Positions 12,021 through 24,450 of a stretch of DNA of 64,000 bases are shown here, one piece after another. This DNA is from Ceratotherium simum simum (taxonomy: Eukaryota; Chordata; Mammalia; Perissodactyla; Rhinocerotidae), in NCBI RefSeq assembly GCF_000283155.1, contig NW_004454160.1, forward strand, positions 4,931,539-4,995,538, in the 5' to 3' direction. A program made the position numbers and the translations under genes. The stretch's first letter is position 1. Each line of letters opens with the position of its first letter. The notes below the pieces were generated by a model. The model was not told where the DNA came from. It made no database searches and was given only the letters and a program-made list of their open reading frames with translations.

Positions 12021-13189
12021 GAGTAGAAAGTTAACAAGACCCATACTTCATTGAAAGTGTTTGTACCAGGGCACGGTGGGTATCAAGTTAGGTGGAACTT
12101 CAGCAAAAGAAACTGCCATTTAATACGATCAGTTGTTTTCTGTCTAGGTGGAGACAGCAGGTCACACGAGGGCATATCTTTGTTCTCAAATCACTTGAAT
12201 ATTCCCTCAATGTAAGCCTCACAGGCACCCATTACCTAGAGGGGAAAAGAAATGACAGAAAATTTTATGGGTTTGACAAAGCCTGCTCTTTCACATACTC
12301 CTAGGGAGAAATTGGGCCAAATTGCTTAAAGTCAAGGAACGTCTTGGAACCTATGTGTCCTAGACCCTGATATGTTTACAATCTTTCTGATTATTGAGAG
12401 GGTTCTGAATTATGTTGGCTGGCAGGAAAGGGCACAAAGACCCCCTAAGAAAAACTCACTGAATCCAGTGCTAGGCCTAGAGGGTTGACACAGGAGTGCT
12501 GATTCTGGTACAGTAAGCAACTGAGGGCAGAAGCCTCTTTCTGGATCCACCACACCAGCACAGAGGACCTACTTTGGGGACAGCAGCTGAGTATGCGAGT
12601 GTGATCTTGAAATCCAAACATAGAGCATACTTTGCTGAATATAACTCAGGAGAGAGTGGAATGTGAACGTTTAAAAACTGAGTTCCTGTTCTCACTTCAA
12701 GCTGCTGAAGAGTTTCATACCAGTTGTAGGCTATAGCAGATATTGTTGCTATTGTAGCAGATTTTTCATCTCATGTTCTGTCCAGATCCCTTTAATATTC
12801 TTGTGCACAGAGACTTCTGTGGCCTTCCTATGGGAAACTTGTCAGGGAAAATGGACTGTTCCATATATTCTGCTTCTAAGTTCATCTTGGCCTACTTCAG
12901 CTCTTAGGAACAGGTCACAGCAGAGAACTTCTGTGGGGGTGAAACAAGCTCATCTAGATAGCAAGCAAAGCAAAGAGTAGAGAGCAGCACATGAGGAAGA
13001 ATATGGGCCAAGCTTACCTGAGCATTCTGTCCATGGGTTGAAAAGAAAAGAGAGCATCTCTGGACATCTACAACATGTCTGTCTCTTGATTGATGTTGTA
13101 CCAATCTGGGCTGTTGCCCTCTATGGTTGGTGTACAGTACAGTATTCTGGGATCTTTTTTCACCATTCTCCTGAGGATACCCTTTACTT
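12021..13189. other. Unrecognised sequence
   Basis: No repeat confidently named. The right part may be further decayed L1 sequence continuous with the following element. Confidence 0.4.
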
Positions 13190-13626
13190 CTCTCTTGTGT
13201 TGAAATGTCTGTTCCTGTTATATCTTTCCCTTTCTCGAGAAAGCTTACATGGGAAACAAATTTTTGAGACTTTTCACGTCTGAAAATGTCTTTAATCTAT
13301 CTTTGTACTTGTTTGATAATTTGGCTGGGTATAGAACTCTAGCTTGCAGAACATTTCCTTTCAGAATTTTGTGTAAGTTGCCCCATTTTCATTTTGTTTC
13401 CATTGATGCTATTGAGAAGCCCAAAGCCATTCTAATTTCTAATTCTTCATATGTGACTTTTTTCTTCCTCCAGAATCTTGTAGACTCTTGATTTCCTCCA
13501 AATTTTTGAAAATTTCCAATGAGGTGCCTTAATATAGATCTATTTTTATTCACTGTGTTGAGTATTTGAAGTACTCTTTGAAGCTGGAAATTTTTGTCTT
13601 TTATCTCTTGGAAATTTGGGGGAAGA
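13190..13626 (-). mobile_element. L1-like relic (ORF1 region), downstream half
   Basis: Plus-strand phrases 'tttggctgggtatagaactctag', 'attgagaagcccaaagccattc' and 'gaggtgccttaatatagatc' resemble the antisense of an old L1 around ORF1. The relic is split by the Tigger element at 13627-14143. Confidence 0.5.
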
Positions 13627-14143
13627 CAGTAGTCCCCTCTTATCCGTGGCTTTGCTTTCCATGGTTTCAGTTACCCACAATCAACTACTGTCCAAAAATA
13701 TTAAATGGAAAATTCCAGAAATAAACAATTTATAAGATTTAAATTGTGCATTGTTCTGAGTAGCATGATGAAATCTCATGCTGTCCTGCTCCACCCTGCC
13801 CAGAATGTGAATCATCCCCTTGTCCAGCATATCCACGCTGTATATGCTACTTGCCCGTTAGTCACTTAGTAGCCATCTTGGTTATCAGATTGACTGTAGC
13901 GGTATCACGGTGCTCATGTTCAAGTAACCCTTATTTTACTTAATAATAGACCCAAAGCACAAGAGTCGTGATGCCGGCAATTCAGATATTCTCTTACCGT
14001 GCCTAATTTAAAAATGAAACTTTATCATAAGTATGTATGTATAGGAAAAAAGGGAGTATTTATAGAGTTCAGTACTATCTGGGGTTTCACACATCCACTG
14101 GGGGTCTTAGAATGTTTCCCCCATGGATAAGGGGGGACTACGG
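13627..14143 (+). mobile_element. Tigger-type DNA transposon (non-autonomous)
   Basis: Terminal inverted repeats are visible: CAGTAGTCCCCTCTTATCC at the left and GGATAAGGGGGGACTACGG at the right, the latter followed by TA. The interior holds TCCACGCTGTATATGCTACT and TTAGTCACTTAGTAGCCATC, and a short 5' stub of the pogo-like transposase frame ('cccaaagcacaagag...gatgccggcaattcagat') before an internal deletion. At 517 bp it cannot encode a transposase. Confidence 0.85.
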
Positions 14144-14560
14144 TAATTTCATTTGTGATTACCTCTTATCTGTATTCTGTTTTCTGTTTTTTCTCTCTCT
14201 TTCTGGAACTTCTGTTATTTAGATATTGAACTGCTTGGACTAGTCTTCTAATTTGGCTTTCTTTTTTCTCCAATTTTTCTATCTCTGACTTTTTGCTCTA
14301 CTTTCTGGGATATATACTATTGAGTTTTTTGTTTCTGCTGTTTCTAATTTCTAAGAATTCCATTTTGGCCTCTGAATGTTCCTTTTTTGTTTCACTCTGT
14401 TCTTTTTTCTTAGATGCAGTATCTTCTCTTCTCTCTGCAAAGATATAATATATGTACACTTTAATTCTTCTCTCTTTGCATGTTCTCAGTTCCCCACATG
14501 CTACTTTTATTTCAGTTTGTTTGTTGTTTGTTTTGGTGTTTATCATCCACATTATCAGCT
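14144..14560 (-). mobile_element. L1-like relic (ORF1 region), upstream half
   Basis: Continues the relic interrupted by the Tigger element: 'tctttctggaacttctgttatttagatattgaactgc' and 'ctgctgtttctaatttctaagaattcc' match the antisense of old L1 ORF1. The minus-strand frame 14298-14552 is charged and coiled-coil-like (EHSEAKMEFLEIRNSRNKK), consistent with a decayed ORF1 N-terminus. Confidence 0.5.
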
Positions 14561-14764
14561 CTCCTCAGATATTCGGTAGTACTGGGATATCTGATCATGA
14601 TTAAGAGTGTGGGACTATTAATCTGATTGGGAGCTCTTAAGATGATTAAAAACTCTGGGCAAGTGGGTGGAGCTTTGGACTTTGTGCTGCAATGTAGGAT
14701 TGTTGGGGAACCTCATATATCAGTATTCCTAGGTCTGTTCCTCAGGCTACACCGATTCCCTAAG

Positions 14765-14830
14765 CACTAAGTGCTTAAAGAATGCCTGATACATAGCAAG
14801 TGCTCAATACACATTAGCTATTATTATCAT
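14765..14830 (+). mobile_element. MIR/L2 3' tail
   Basis: AATGCCTGATACATAGCAAG then TGCTCAATACACATTAGC and a TTATTATCATTATT run is a diverged MIR/L2-type 3' end. Confidence 0.5.
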
Positions 14831-16029
14831 TATTGTAGAAAATAAGTACACAGAGAAGCATATATATACACAACTCAACTACTCAAAAGCTCATACCCTT
14901 GCTAGGATCTTCATAGATATTTACAAAGGTGCAATCATTCTCAGAGATTTGGACACAAACTTTAAGTGGTGGCTTTGATGCTTTGTGGTTGGTGGGTGGA
15001 TGATGGAGAACATGGATAGAAGGAAGAGGCTTGGTGCCACCATAGGAGAGGGTGGGGAGGCAGCTGACTGAGAGGAGGGAAGTGGCTAGAAGAGATGCCA
15101 CATGGTCACAGTGGCTTCCAGAGAATACTAGTGGTTTCTTCATTAAGCTGGTGTCTAAACATTCTCCATCTTTGCTGTTCTGGTGGAATGGGTTTGACAC
15201 ACTTGGAGGCACATTTGCTACTTAGCTCCAGGGCTTCTTCGGCAGCTGTCCATTTTATGGGTGAGGGCACCAGAGGGCCAGCTCTGCCAGAGGAGAGAAG
15301 GAATATTCCATTAATCTGGCTATGGGTTATTCAGCCACTCATTTTTTCTGTCACAAACAGATTGTGAATAACACTGTGTTCTCTCCCATCCTCCTTCTCT
15401 GCCTTCTCCTCCCTTTTCACAGCCTGGGGAGGATGGTGAGATTAGCAAAGACTTGCTGTTCTCAACTCTGGTGGGTGCTAGCCTGTCTGGCCCTTGGTAA
15501 TGGGAAGGGTGCCCTTTTCTTCCTTCCCACAGCTGTCAGTCCCCAGCCACCTGGGAGTCCCCTCCAGAAACCTGACTTGCAGCTTCCGCAGTGCCAGGCC
15601 ACTGGCCAGAGGTGGATTCCTCCTGGGAGATAGCATAGCCTTTGGCAGAGGATCAGCTCTGAGAGTCATTGATTTCAACTGCTCAGCATCTTGTCTCAGC
15701 TCTTCTTGTGCGTCTGCCTCTCTCAATTCAATTCTAATAACTTTATTGGCACAAAGAGATGGAGAAAGCATTGCCAAAGTCAATAATCAAGTTTCTGCAA
15801 CAGAGATAATTCAATTTTTTTTTTTTTTGCGGTTGTTTCATCAAGATAAGAAAACTGTATGGGTTCATATTGTGTTTTATCTTTGGATTATTTTCTGGTA
15901 AGATAGTTCATATTAGGAGATCTGAGTCAGAGCATTTCTCTCAGTTCTGCAGCCTCATTATTTTCTATTTCTAGTTTATTCTTCTTTTCCTCTTTTTCAC
16001 ACAATTTTTTTAATGACGAAGAAATCAGG
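14831..16029. other. Unrecognised sequence
   Basis: Includes a T-run at about 15816-15828. The overlapping 135-codon plus and 101-codon minus frames at 15478-15901 resemble no known protein. Confidence 0.45.
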
Positions 16030-16085
16030 TAAGCAAATATTTATTGAGTACCTACTATGTTCTAGGCAGTGTGATGGAGTCTTTT
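16030..16085 (-). mobile_element. L2 LINE 3' terminus
   Basis: AAATATTTATTGAGTACCTA, then 'ctatgttctaggcagtg', is the antisense L2 3' end. Confidence 0.5.
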
Positions 16086-16194
16086 TTATCTAGAGTAGGA
16101 ACAAACTGGGGCAGGCTATAAAGAAGTGATCAAATCAGTTTACCCATCCGTACAAGGCAACAAATTATATAATTCCTATAAGTTAGAGAGGAAA

Positions 16195-16440
16195 GAGAGC
16201 TGAGTGGTTAAGAGTGTGGGTTCCCAGCTCTGCCCTCAACTCTTTATGTGACTTTGGGCAAACTTCCTTGTGCCTTAGTTTCCTCGCTTACAAAAAGGGA
16301 ATGACAACATTAGCATCTACCTCTTATAGTGGTTGTGAGAATCACAAGGTAAGATTGAACACGAAGTGCTTAGAAAAAGCCCTGGCACTTTAGTAAGCAC
16401 TTGATAAATGTTAATTACTATTATGATTGTGACTTACAGA
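16195..16440 (+). mobile_element. MIR SINE
   Basis: Near full-length sense MIR: GAGTGGTTAAGAGTGTGGGT head, TAGTTTCCTCGCTTACAAAA core and TAGTAAGCACTTGATAAATG tail. Confidence 0.82.
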
Positions 16441-16784
16441 GACCTTAATGCTTTTCTTGTCCAAGCTCCTCCTCTTCACAGTGAGGATATAGAAAGACAG
16501 ACTGACTTGCTGGATTCACAGTTTGTTCTCTTTAATTGCAGACAAAGAGGCTAATTACCTCTATGCCGTGCTGCCCCCTTGGTTAATGGTGTGAGTTTTA
16601 ATTCTGGAAACGCCAGCAAAATTTTGGCAAGGGATTCCTCTTCAGCCTACCATACAACGAATAATCCCTCACAGAGTATGCTGGGAATTTCATTGTCTCC
16701 TAATCACCTGATTTCTTGGAGTGGGGTTACACAGACATCAGCAGCATCTAGTTGAATGATGGTACCTTTGGTTCAGATGGTGTC
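16441..16784. other. Unrecognised sequence
   Basis: No gene or assigned repeat. It separates two sense MIRs. Confidence 0.45.
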
Positions 16785-17045
16785 AGGATGGAGCAGTGGT
16801 TAAGAGCCCACAGTCTGAGGCCAGACAGACTTGCTTCAAATCCTGGTTCTTCCCTTTTTATATGCTGTATGATCTCCGGCCAATTACTTAACCTCTCTAA
16901 GCCTCAAGTTACTCGTGAGTAAATGTGGATAGTAATGACACTATCCCTTATCGCACTGTCATGAAGCTGAAACAAAATAGTATATAGAGTTTAGCCTGGT
17001 GCCTGGCACAGAGTAACTCTCAATAAATGGAAATTAATATGATTT
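16785..17045 (+). mobile_element. MIR SINE
   Basis: Sense MIR with the head AGCAGTGGTTAAGAGCCCAC, a recognisable B-box-like CTTCAAATCCTGG, and a tail with CTGGTGCCTGGCACAGAGTA and CTCAATAAATG. Confidence 0.85.
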
Positions 17046-17079
17046 TATACTAGTTTTTTGGAGTCTCTTTTATCAATGA

Positions 17080-17270
17080 CCTCACTTTATGCTCAAGACA
17101 ACCCTGTAAGAGAGGAAGGAGAGATTCTTTTATTCCCACAGCCTCGCCGAAGGAATGGGTGTTCATAGAGGTTAACTGAGTGTCACATAGCTAGCAAGTG
17201 GCAATGGCGGGATCTGAACACACACAGGCTTAGAGACTCCTAAACCAGTGCTCTTTATCCTACACACTTA
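17080..17270 (-). mobile_element. MIR SINE
   Basis: Antisense MIR: 'gagtgtcacatagctagcaagtggc' and GCGGGATCTGAACACACACA correspond to the reversed core and head. It faces the preceding MIR tail to tail. Confidence 0.65.
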
Positions 17271-18324
17271 TACATCAGGGACTAAACAAACCTGAAAACA
17301 TCCTCGTAATTGAGTGGGGGGAGGGGGAAACTGAATAGGGGCAACATAGAGCGAAAGTTATAGTGACGCTTTTGTTAGACACGTTAAATCAAAACACACA
17401 CAAATGAAGCCAAGATGGAAGAAAGGAAGCTCCACACAGAAGAGAAGAACAAACAAACCAATAATTAGAAGCTCTCTTGTAAGTTAAAGCCAGGAGAACG
17501 GTGTAAATTAATACTTTCAGCTTATCCCAGATCTAGGGCAAAACATAGCCTCGGAGAGAGACGAGCAGAGGGCCATTGGGTGAAGGGTCAGATCAGAGTG
17601 TGCAAAGACTGCAGCGCTCATGATAGTGATTCTGAAGAAAGCGGTCGTTAAGATAACAATCTTTGTGTTCATGTAACCATAAACCAGGGAGCCAGTGCGT
17701 TCCCAGGGAACTGTTTGTTAAGTCAGGAAGCAATTAGATGAGGAGGGAAAGGATGCCCATTTGCCGCAGATCTTTCTTCTCCCTCTCTTCCCGAGGGGAA
17801 GAGAGAAAGTAAGGATGGGAAGGAGTGTAAGGGGAAGCGTGAGAGATGGCTACCATCGTGAGGGAGCTGGAGTCGGACACCTGCCTTGAAGGGCCTGAGG
17901 GACTTGGAGTGGATCCATAGAGGGAACCAATCAAGGACTGGGACAGGGCCAGTGGTGAGAGTAATGAGGAGGCCCAGAGGTGGGTGCTGGCCTGGGACAG
18001 GCAGAGGAAGGAGCATCTAGACGACCCGTCCATTCTCTCTCCATCCTTGGTCTCCCAGCCACGTTGGCATGTCCTGACTTCACCTACTGGGAGTAGTGCT
18101 TGTCAGTGGATTAGGGATGTTTCAGTTGGTGCCTCTTTTCAAACGAGTTGCTGAAAAAGGGTGCAGGACTCAATTTATGAGTTTGAGAACAACGTTTACT
18201 TTTGGAGAAGGAACCTTGTGCTCCTTGAAACCTCAAAACATACTTCGAGGCACGTCCTCATGGGGTGCGCTATTTCAAATTCAGTAAATTCAGTTGGGAA
18301 GTAAGAGCCATCATGCTGTTCGGA
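17271..18324. other. Unrecognised sequence
   Basis: No repeat recognised. Overlapping minus frames of 97 and 99 codons at 17723-18033 occur in different phases and show no family features. Confidence 0.45.
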
Positions 18325-18505
18325 TTTATTGGCAGTTACGTTTTCAAGCCAACATTTCTAAAGTGCTATGTAATTTAAAACAATCATATATATTGTCCAC
18401 TTGGTTCTTGAAAAAAACTCTACTAGTTCCATTTATAGACGTAAAATTGAGGTCTTAAAAAAGATTCAAATAAGGTCACACAGCTAACAAGTGGCCATCA
18501 GACTT
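18325..18505 (-). mobile_element. Diverged MIR SINE
   Basis: Weak antisense MIR: 'aagtgctatgtaatttaaaacaatc' and AAGGTCACACAGCTAACAAG remain. The head is lost. Confidence 0.45.
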
Positions 18506-19189
18506 TCTGGTTTTGCTGTTTTGTTTTATTTCCTCACACAAAGTCCTATCTGTTTTTTTTTTTCACTATATAAATCAAGGACATGATAAGGCTATAACTT
18601 GGAGCCCATGAACGAGTGATAGAGTGACAAGAGATCTCCTAAAATTATTTGCAGAATTTGCAGGAAAGTGCATACGTGCTCTTTTTCTGGAGAGGGGATC
18701 CACAGCTGGAACAGATTCATGAAAGCTTTTATGATGTGCAAAACATTCAACCACACATCATAAAAGGAAAATCTGTTTTGCTGAACACTTTTTTGCATCC
18801 AACACCTACCCTTATACACACCAGGGCCACAACAAACCAAAACTAAATTGTTAGCACAAGTATAACAACCTCCAAACTAAGCCCTTGATAATTATTCTAA
18901 ATACTTGGCATTAGGCTACGTAAAACATTCAGATCAATTGAATCTTCACTTTCATTGCAATCTTTTGGCTCTGTGTAGACACAACCTAGCTCTCTCTTGT
19001 CGTAACTGTTGCCTGTGTCTTTTCCTCCCATTCTCACCTGGCCTGGGGAGGGCAGATGGTAGACAGGCAGGAGATAAGGTTTTTAGTCTTCTTTAGAATG
19101 GGATCCTCCAGCCTCTTTAGCAGTCTTGCTTTCCCAACCAGAATCTAGTTTGTTTGCTTTTCTAACATGCACATTTCTCAGTGTGGCCA
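18506..19189. other. Unrecognised sequence
   Basis: No gene or repeat recognised apart from a short T-run near 18553. Confidence 0.45.
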
Positions 19190-19690
19190 TGGACTTTCCT
19201 AAATTTGGCCCTATTCCCAGGCCCACCACATCAATCTTTATAATATCACCAATCACGGTAATTTTATTCCCCTTGCTAGGAATTGGCTTAAGAAGGATTA
19301 TATAACTAGATTCTGGTCAATGAGATTGGAGGGCAACTCTTCTGAGGATGCTTCTGGGAAAGGTTTTTTAGCTCTTAAAAGAAGAACAAAGAATATAGAT
19401 GTCTCTTTTCTACCTCTGAACACAGTTATGCACAGATATGATAACTGGAGCTGTGGCAGCCATCTTGTCGCCATGAGGGAAAAGGGCTGACATAGTGATG
19501 ATGGCTGAGCAGAAAGTACAGAAAAACCCTAGGTCCTTGGTGAGGTTGTTGAAATATTGAATTAACAAAGCAAGGAGCTGCCCTCCTTCTAAAGTCTGTG
19601 TTATGCAAGATAGCAAATGCCTTCATTGTTTAAGTCATTTTGAATTGAGTTGACAGTGACTTGCTAGGAAAAGCATCCTAATTAATATAA
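19190..19690 (+). mobile_element. LTR-like old mammalian repeat
   Basis: Phrases 'accaatcacggtaattttattcccc', GCAGCCATCTTGTCGCCATG, 'tgtttaagtcattttgaattgagtt' and AAAAGCATCCTAATTAATAT match a widespread mammalian repeat with an MLT1-like 3' end. I cannot fix the subfamily. Confidence 0.42.
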
Positions 19691-20624
19691 GCCCAAGCTA
19701 TGGAACTACTTTCTATGAAATGTCTTAAAGTAAGATCATTTTGCTATTTTTGAGATAGACCCACCTTATGGAGACTAAAAAGCCAATGTAACTGGATGAA
19801 TGACCAAAATAGGATGGGTTGGGCAAGGCCTCACAAGTTAACCTATATAACCCCAATTGCAAATTTTAGAAGGTGCTGTTGGGATAATTTAGATGATTTT
19901 TAAACTCTGGCCAATGGACCCCTACAGTTATGCAGGATGCTTTAGGAACCTACAAATATTTGATTCAAATCATTTAGAATTTTGTTTTATAATTAAAAAT
20001 TCTTCAATTAAAAAAATTTACAGTTAAATGTTTCAAACGCCAAATGTTTACATACTAGAAACAATACAACATATTAAATTATTCTTCCAGCTTCACACGC
20101 TTCTGTGTATATAGCTCCTGCCATAAATATTTTCTAAATGTTCATTGATTCAGAATGTTGCAGCTCTGTACTGGTCTTTTTTATATTATCGGGTTTTTTT
20201 GAAAAGCAGGCCTTTCCATGTCTGTTTACACAAAATTGTACACATGAATATCAAATATAGCATGCATGGGATCTATGAAAGTAAATGCCAGGTAAAATAT
20301 ACTTTTGCTCAGCACCATGTGTGACCGTAATGCATAGTTAATTTTAAAATAACCATTGGATAAAGGTTGTAGTGCAATGACTGTGTCATATTATACATGG
20401 TTTTAGCACCTATTGTAAGATCTGAGTGCTTCTCTCTTCCTTTTAAAGAGTGAATAAGCTCACCTTGGCAAGGTGAAGCTTCTAGGTTAATCCTAGATAA
20501 TTGGTCAGCCAAGACATTAAACCTGAAATATGTATTCAGTGTTCCAAGCAAAATAACTTTGTCTATTTTAAATTTTTGAGTAAATACCAGACAGAGACAG
20601 TCAATGGAGAATCTGGGACATCAT
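19691..20624. other. AT-rich unrecognised sequence
   Basis: No repeat or gene assigned. Confidence 0.45.
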
Positions 20625-20870
20625 GGGTGATCTCATAATTGCTAACGGTTGTTGTTACGATGTGCCCAGTACTGTTCTAGGGCCTCACCTGTACTGACTG
20701 ATTTAAACCACCCAACAACTTTATAAGGTAGGTACCATTAATGTGCCCATTTCACAGATGAAGACACCAAGACATAGGCATTCAGCCAGCAGGTGGTTGT
20801 CCCAAGATTTGAATCCACAAAGTCTGCCTCCAGAATCTGGACTCTTATTTACTACGTTGTGTTTGCCATT
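20625..20870 (-). mobile_element. MIR SINE
   Basis: Antisense MIR: 'gtgcccagtactgttctaggg' tail, CCCATTTCACAGATGAAGAC core and AAGATTTGAATCCACAAAGT head. Confidence 0.72.
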
Positions 20871-20971
20871 GAACAATGAAGATTAACTTGGTTGAATATG
20901 CTGTTCACTGACTCCCTCTCTCCAGAATGAACATTTGCCAATTAAGGAATGAGAGCAGGTCTTACATGCTG

Positions 20972-21223
20972 GTTTTTTTTTTTTTTTTTTGGTGAGGAAG
21001 ATTGGCTATGAGCTAATATCTGTTGCCAATCCTCCTCTTTTTGCTTGAGGAAGATTGGCCCTGAGCTAACATCTGTTCCAGTCTTCTATATTTTGTATGT
21101 GGGTTACCACCACAGCGAGGCTTGATGAGTGGTGTAGGTTCACGCCCAGGACATGAACCTGTGAACCCTGGGCCGCTGAAGCGGAGTGCACCAAACTTAA
21201 CCTCTACGCCACTGGGCACGCCC
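20972..21223 (-). mobile_element. ERE SINE (equid), antisense
   Basis: The T-run followed by GTGAGGAAGATTGGCTATGA and the end CACTGGGCACGCCCC define an antisense ERE. The GAGGAAGATTGGC...GAGCTAACATCTGTT module is duplicated, giving the longer form. Perfect 11 bp TSDs CTTACATGCTG lie at 20961-20971 and 21224-21234. The tRNA-like head is mutated and any polymerase III promoter is likely dead. Confidence 0.95.
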
Positions 21224-21234
21224 CTTACATGCTG

Positions 21235-21679
21235 TTTTTGACTCCACTTTGAAGGGAAATTGTCCTCACACTCCTCTTTCAAACTTTCTGACCTGAAATT
21301 GCAGGGTGAACAAATTCGTATATTTGCAGCCACTCATTTGTATGAATTAGGATTCTTTCAATACTGCGCAACTCAATCAAAATTAAAAAATACGTTGAAT
21401 GATGAGACTGATATAAAACTGCAATTGTCATTGGTTTCCCTTGTTTTCAAATTTTATGTGTTCATTGAAACAACCTTTTTATTCTTATAGATTAACATTG
21501 TGACGAGTCAATGTTACAAAACTAAACGTATAAAGTACATTTATGGTAATGTCCACATCTGTCATATTTGATAGACACAGACCTATCCTTCCTGCTTGGG
21601 CCCACGACCTCAGAAAGGTTCTGAAGCTGGTACAGAGCAAATACTAGGAAAGCACTTAGGAGCAAGAAATAGGGACTCA
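21235..21679. other. Unrecognised sequence
   Basis: No gene or repeat recognised between the ERE and the next old repeat. Confidence 0.45.
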
Positions 21680-21995
21680 GTGGCTTAAACAAAGAGGGGT
21701 TTGTTTCTCTCACATAACAGGAATTCAGGAGGTAGCTTGTGCTGGTGCTGGTTTGGCAGCTCAACAATATCAGGGCCAAGATCTCTGTGATTCTCTTGGC
21801 TTTTCCCTATGGGCACAAGAAGGATGCTGTAGGTGCAGCTGACACATCCACCCTCCAGACAAAAAGGAGCGAGGGCAGTCCCTGCCTCCTCTGTCCCTTC
21901 TATCAGGAAGGCAAACCTTTTAGAGAAGACTGCAGACTTCTGCTTACACCTCACTGGCCCAAACCATCACCTAGTTACTTCCAGGGCAAAGAGGC
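21680..21995 (+). mobile_element. Unnamed old mammalian repeat, copy A
   Basis: GTGGCTTAAACAAAG, TTTCTCTCACATAACAGGAA and TGGCAGCTCAACAATATCAG recur in the same order with divergence at 25425-25620 and 31966-32235. I recognise it as a widespread mammalian interspersed repeat but cannot name the family. Strand is as read here. Confidence 0.5.
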
Positions 21996-22194
21996 TGGGA
22001 AAGGATTGAGCTTCCCTGGGCTTTATAAACAAGGTGGGCAAGGGAAATGAAGTTAGGTGTGGAGGCTGAGTCAGCCAGTGTACAGTATCTGCCATGAAGA
22101 AAAGCAAGGATTTTCCAGATTACCTTGGGAAAATTCTGCTTTAGCGAACCATACAATATCGGCTTTGAGGGACTAACAAATAGGATAACCATTT

Positions 22195-22250
22195 AAAAAC
22201 ATTTGGTTAATTGCTTATTATGCGTCTAACACTGTACTGGGCACCAGGAA
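22195..22250 (-). mobile_element. L2 LINE 3' terminus
   Basis: TTGCTTATTATGCGTCTAAC then 'actgtactgggcaccagg' is an antisense L2 3' end. Confidence 0.45.
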
Positions 22251-22854
22251 GTCTCAGAGGTTTGGTTGTAGAGGCCTCCTCGACCCAAAGAAGGAAGAGA
22301 TGGGTTCACTAATCAAGTTTTCACAGTGCTAAGGAATCACGGGAAATTCTCAGTCTCCATTTTTGTACAAACAAAAGGATTGGATATCTAAGGACACTTC
22401 AAACTCTCAAGTTCTCTGATTTTGTACAAATAATCATTTATTAAGATGTTCTCTGTCCCTCCTTCAATGTCACTGTCAGTGTTCTTGTCAGCAGCATGTA
22501 ATGACCCATATTTTCCTAGCAGCTTAAGTGGTCATTGCATTAATTTGATATGATAGGGGAAACCAGAATGTTGTGTGGGAATTATATTTTAATGAGAAGC
22601 AGCACTACAAGCTTCAGAAGCAAGGACAGATGGTAGAAGCTTGGAAGAGAAAGGAAAAAGTCAACATAAATAGAAAATAAGAATTTAGAACTTGAAACTA
22701 GCATTAATAAGCAATTTATAAACACGAACTTTTGTCCTTTTAAGAGTCTATCACTGGTGAGACCCCCTTTCAGGAACAATTGGCATGCCTGTTTCTGAAG
22801 GTGGCTGCTCTTCATACAATCTCAGGTGCGTACCCTGAGCAACCATGTACACAC
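22251..22854. other. Unrecognised sequence
   Basis: No gene or repeat recognised. Confidence 0.45.
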
Positions 22855-22985
22855 GGTCCTTCATATATTCAATACATCTTCAACGAGCACTTATTATGTA
22901 CTGTAGTAGGTCCTTGGGCCATAAACATGAAATAAGCCTTGGCCCTTTACCTTAGGATGCTTATGTCTACTGGCAGGGATGGATA
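22855..22985 (-). mobile_element. L2 LINE 3' fragment
   Basis: TCAATACATCTTCAACGAGC, 'acttattatgtactgtagtagg' and 'ccttggccctttaccttaggatgcttatg' are antisense L2 3' UTR phrases. Confidence 0.6.
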
Positions 22986-24039
22986 CTTTGACTAAAAGTT
23001 GAAATTCATTGGGACAAGTTGCCGTAATAGAACGGTGAACCAAGAGCAGGGGAAATACTGAGGAGAGGAGAGCCCGGTCAATCCTGCCGGATGCAGGTAT
23101 GGGGCAAGGAGCGAGGGCTTAGTGGAGGAACGGGAAGAGTCTTCACAAGCAGAGGAAGGGTAACTTTTGAGTGGCAGGACAAGTGCAGAGGCATGCAAAT
23201 ATGTTTGGAAAACTACAGGTCATTTCGTGCATCTTGTAGAATATAGTGTACATGGGGAGAAGAGTGAAGAACTTGGAGAGTTTAGCTCATGTTGAAACTT
23301 TTGGTTGCCTTACATACAAGAGGATAGACTAGCAAATTAAGGCAAACTGTGCTCGATATTGGTTTTTCTTGGTTTATTTTTGTAACTAGCTTTTATTTCT
23401 AATATCCATGCCTTTTATTACAGGGGCTGGAAGACTGGGAACTACTCATTCCATACTCCTTCATCTCTAGGGTTCTAAACACCATTAACATCCAGCCAAT
23501 GAGATGCACTTGCTTAAGATTTGGAGACGGAAGGGAGTCAGAAGCAAGCCGTGTTACTATTCTGTCTCCAGCAGTGGTTTGTAGGTGTGTGGGCTTTGGC
23601 AGAAATAAGGATTTACAAACTTCTCCAAGCACTCCTGTCAATTACCCCTTTCACTCCCATAGGAGAGCTGTGATCATCAGGGGTGTTTTCTCGCAGTTTC
23701 CTGACCTGGGGCGCAACAGCATGTTTTTAATTTGAAAGACCACAGCTGCAGTGGTGAACCTAAAAGCCAACAGCAGCTTCCCCTGGCTTTCACTGCTCTC
23801 ATTTTCCCAACAATTTGCTAAGCACCTAATCCCCTCTGTTAAATCTCTCTGCTTGAAATACCAAGAACAATTTCTCTTTTCCTGACTGATACCATATCAA
23901 TGTAAATGAAGGTAAGGGACAAAACCATCCTTATTTGCAGTCAATATAATTGTCTACACAGAAAATCTACAGTTAAATTTTAGAACTAAAAAGAAAGTTA
24001 TCACGGTTGCTGGATATTAAGACTAATATATAAAAAAAT
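22986..24039. other. Unrecognised sequence
   Basis: The segment 23400-23700 ('tctctagggttctaaacacc', 'cttgcttaagatttggagacgg') looks like a known DNA-transposon fragment, but I cannot name it. No coding evidence. Confidence 0.4.
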
Positions 24040-24450
24040 CAATTGCACAAGTCACAAATCTGGTTGTCATCCTTGATTCTTTCCTCTCCATCACCTCTCA
24101 CATCTAATCAATCACCAAGTCCTGTTGATTATACCTACTCAATATTTCTGAAATGCATCAACAGCCCCCCTGCTGCCACTCTCATCCAGACCACCACATT
24201 TCTCCCCCTGATTACTGACTCCGGTCTATAGCTTGGGATTGGACCTCATTCCCTCTGACTTGGTAAACTAGGCCAGGAGCCCTGCCAAGTGCTCTAATAA
24301 CTCCCTGGCCCCCCCTCCCCGCTGTGGCACTTACCATACTTGATTGTTATTGCTTGGTCAATGTTGTTCTCCAGCAGCCAACTGTAAGCTCCGAAGGCTG
24401 GGAGTGTGTGCATCGTTGTGTTTCTAGTGCTGACACAGAGATTTTTCATT
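24040..24450 (+). mobile_element. L2 LINE fragment
   Basis: GGTTGTCATCCTTGATTCTT, 'cctctcacatctaatcaatcaccaagtcctgttg' and 'ctgctgccactctcatccagaccacc' are sense L2 3' region. The second part (24250-24450) has the more distal 'gtaagctccgaaggctggg' phrase. Confidence 0.7.

Noticed and set aside
15478..15901. Overlapping 135-codon plus and 101-codon minus frames
   Set aside because: Opposed frames with no family resemblance; the plus frame ends in a T-run translated as FFFF.
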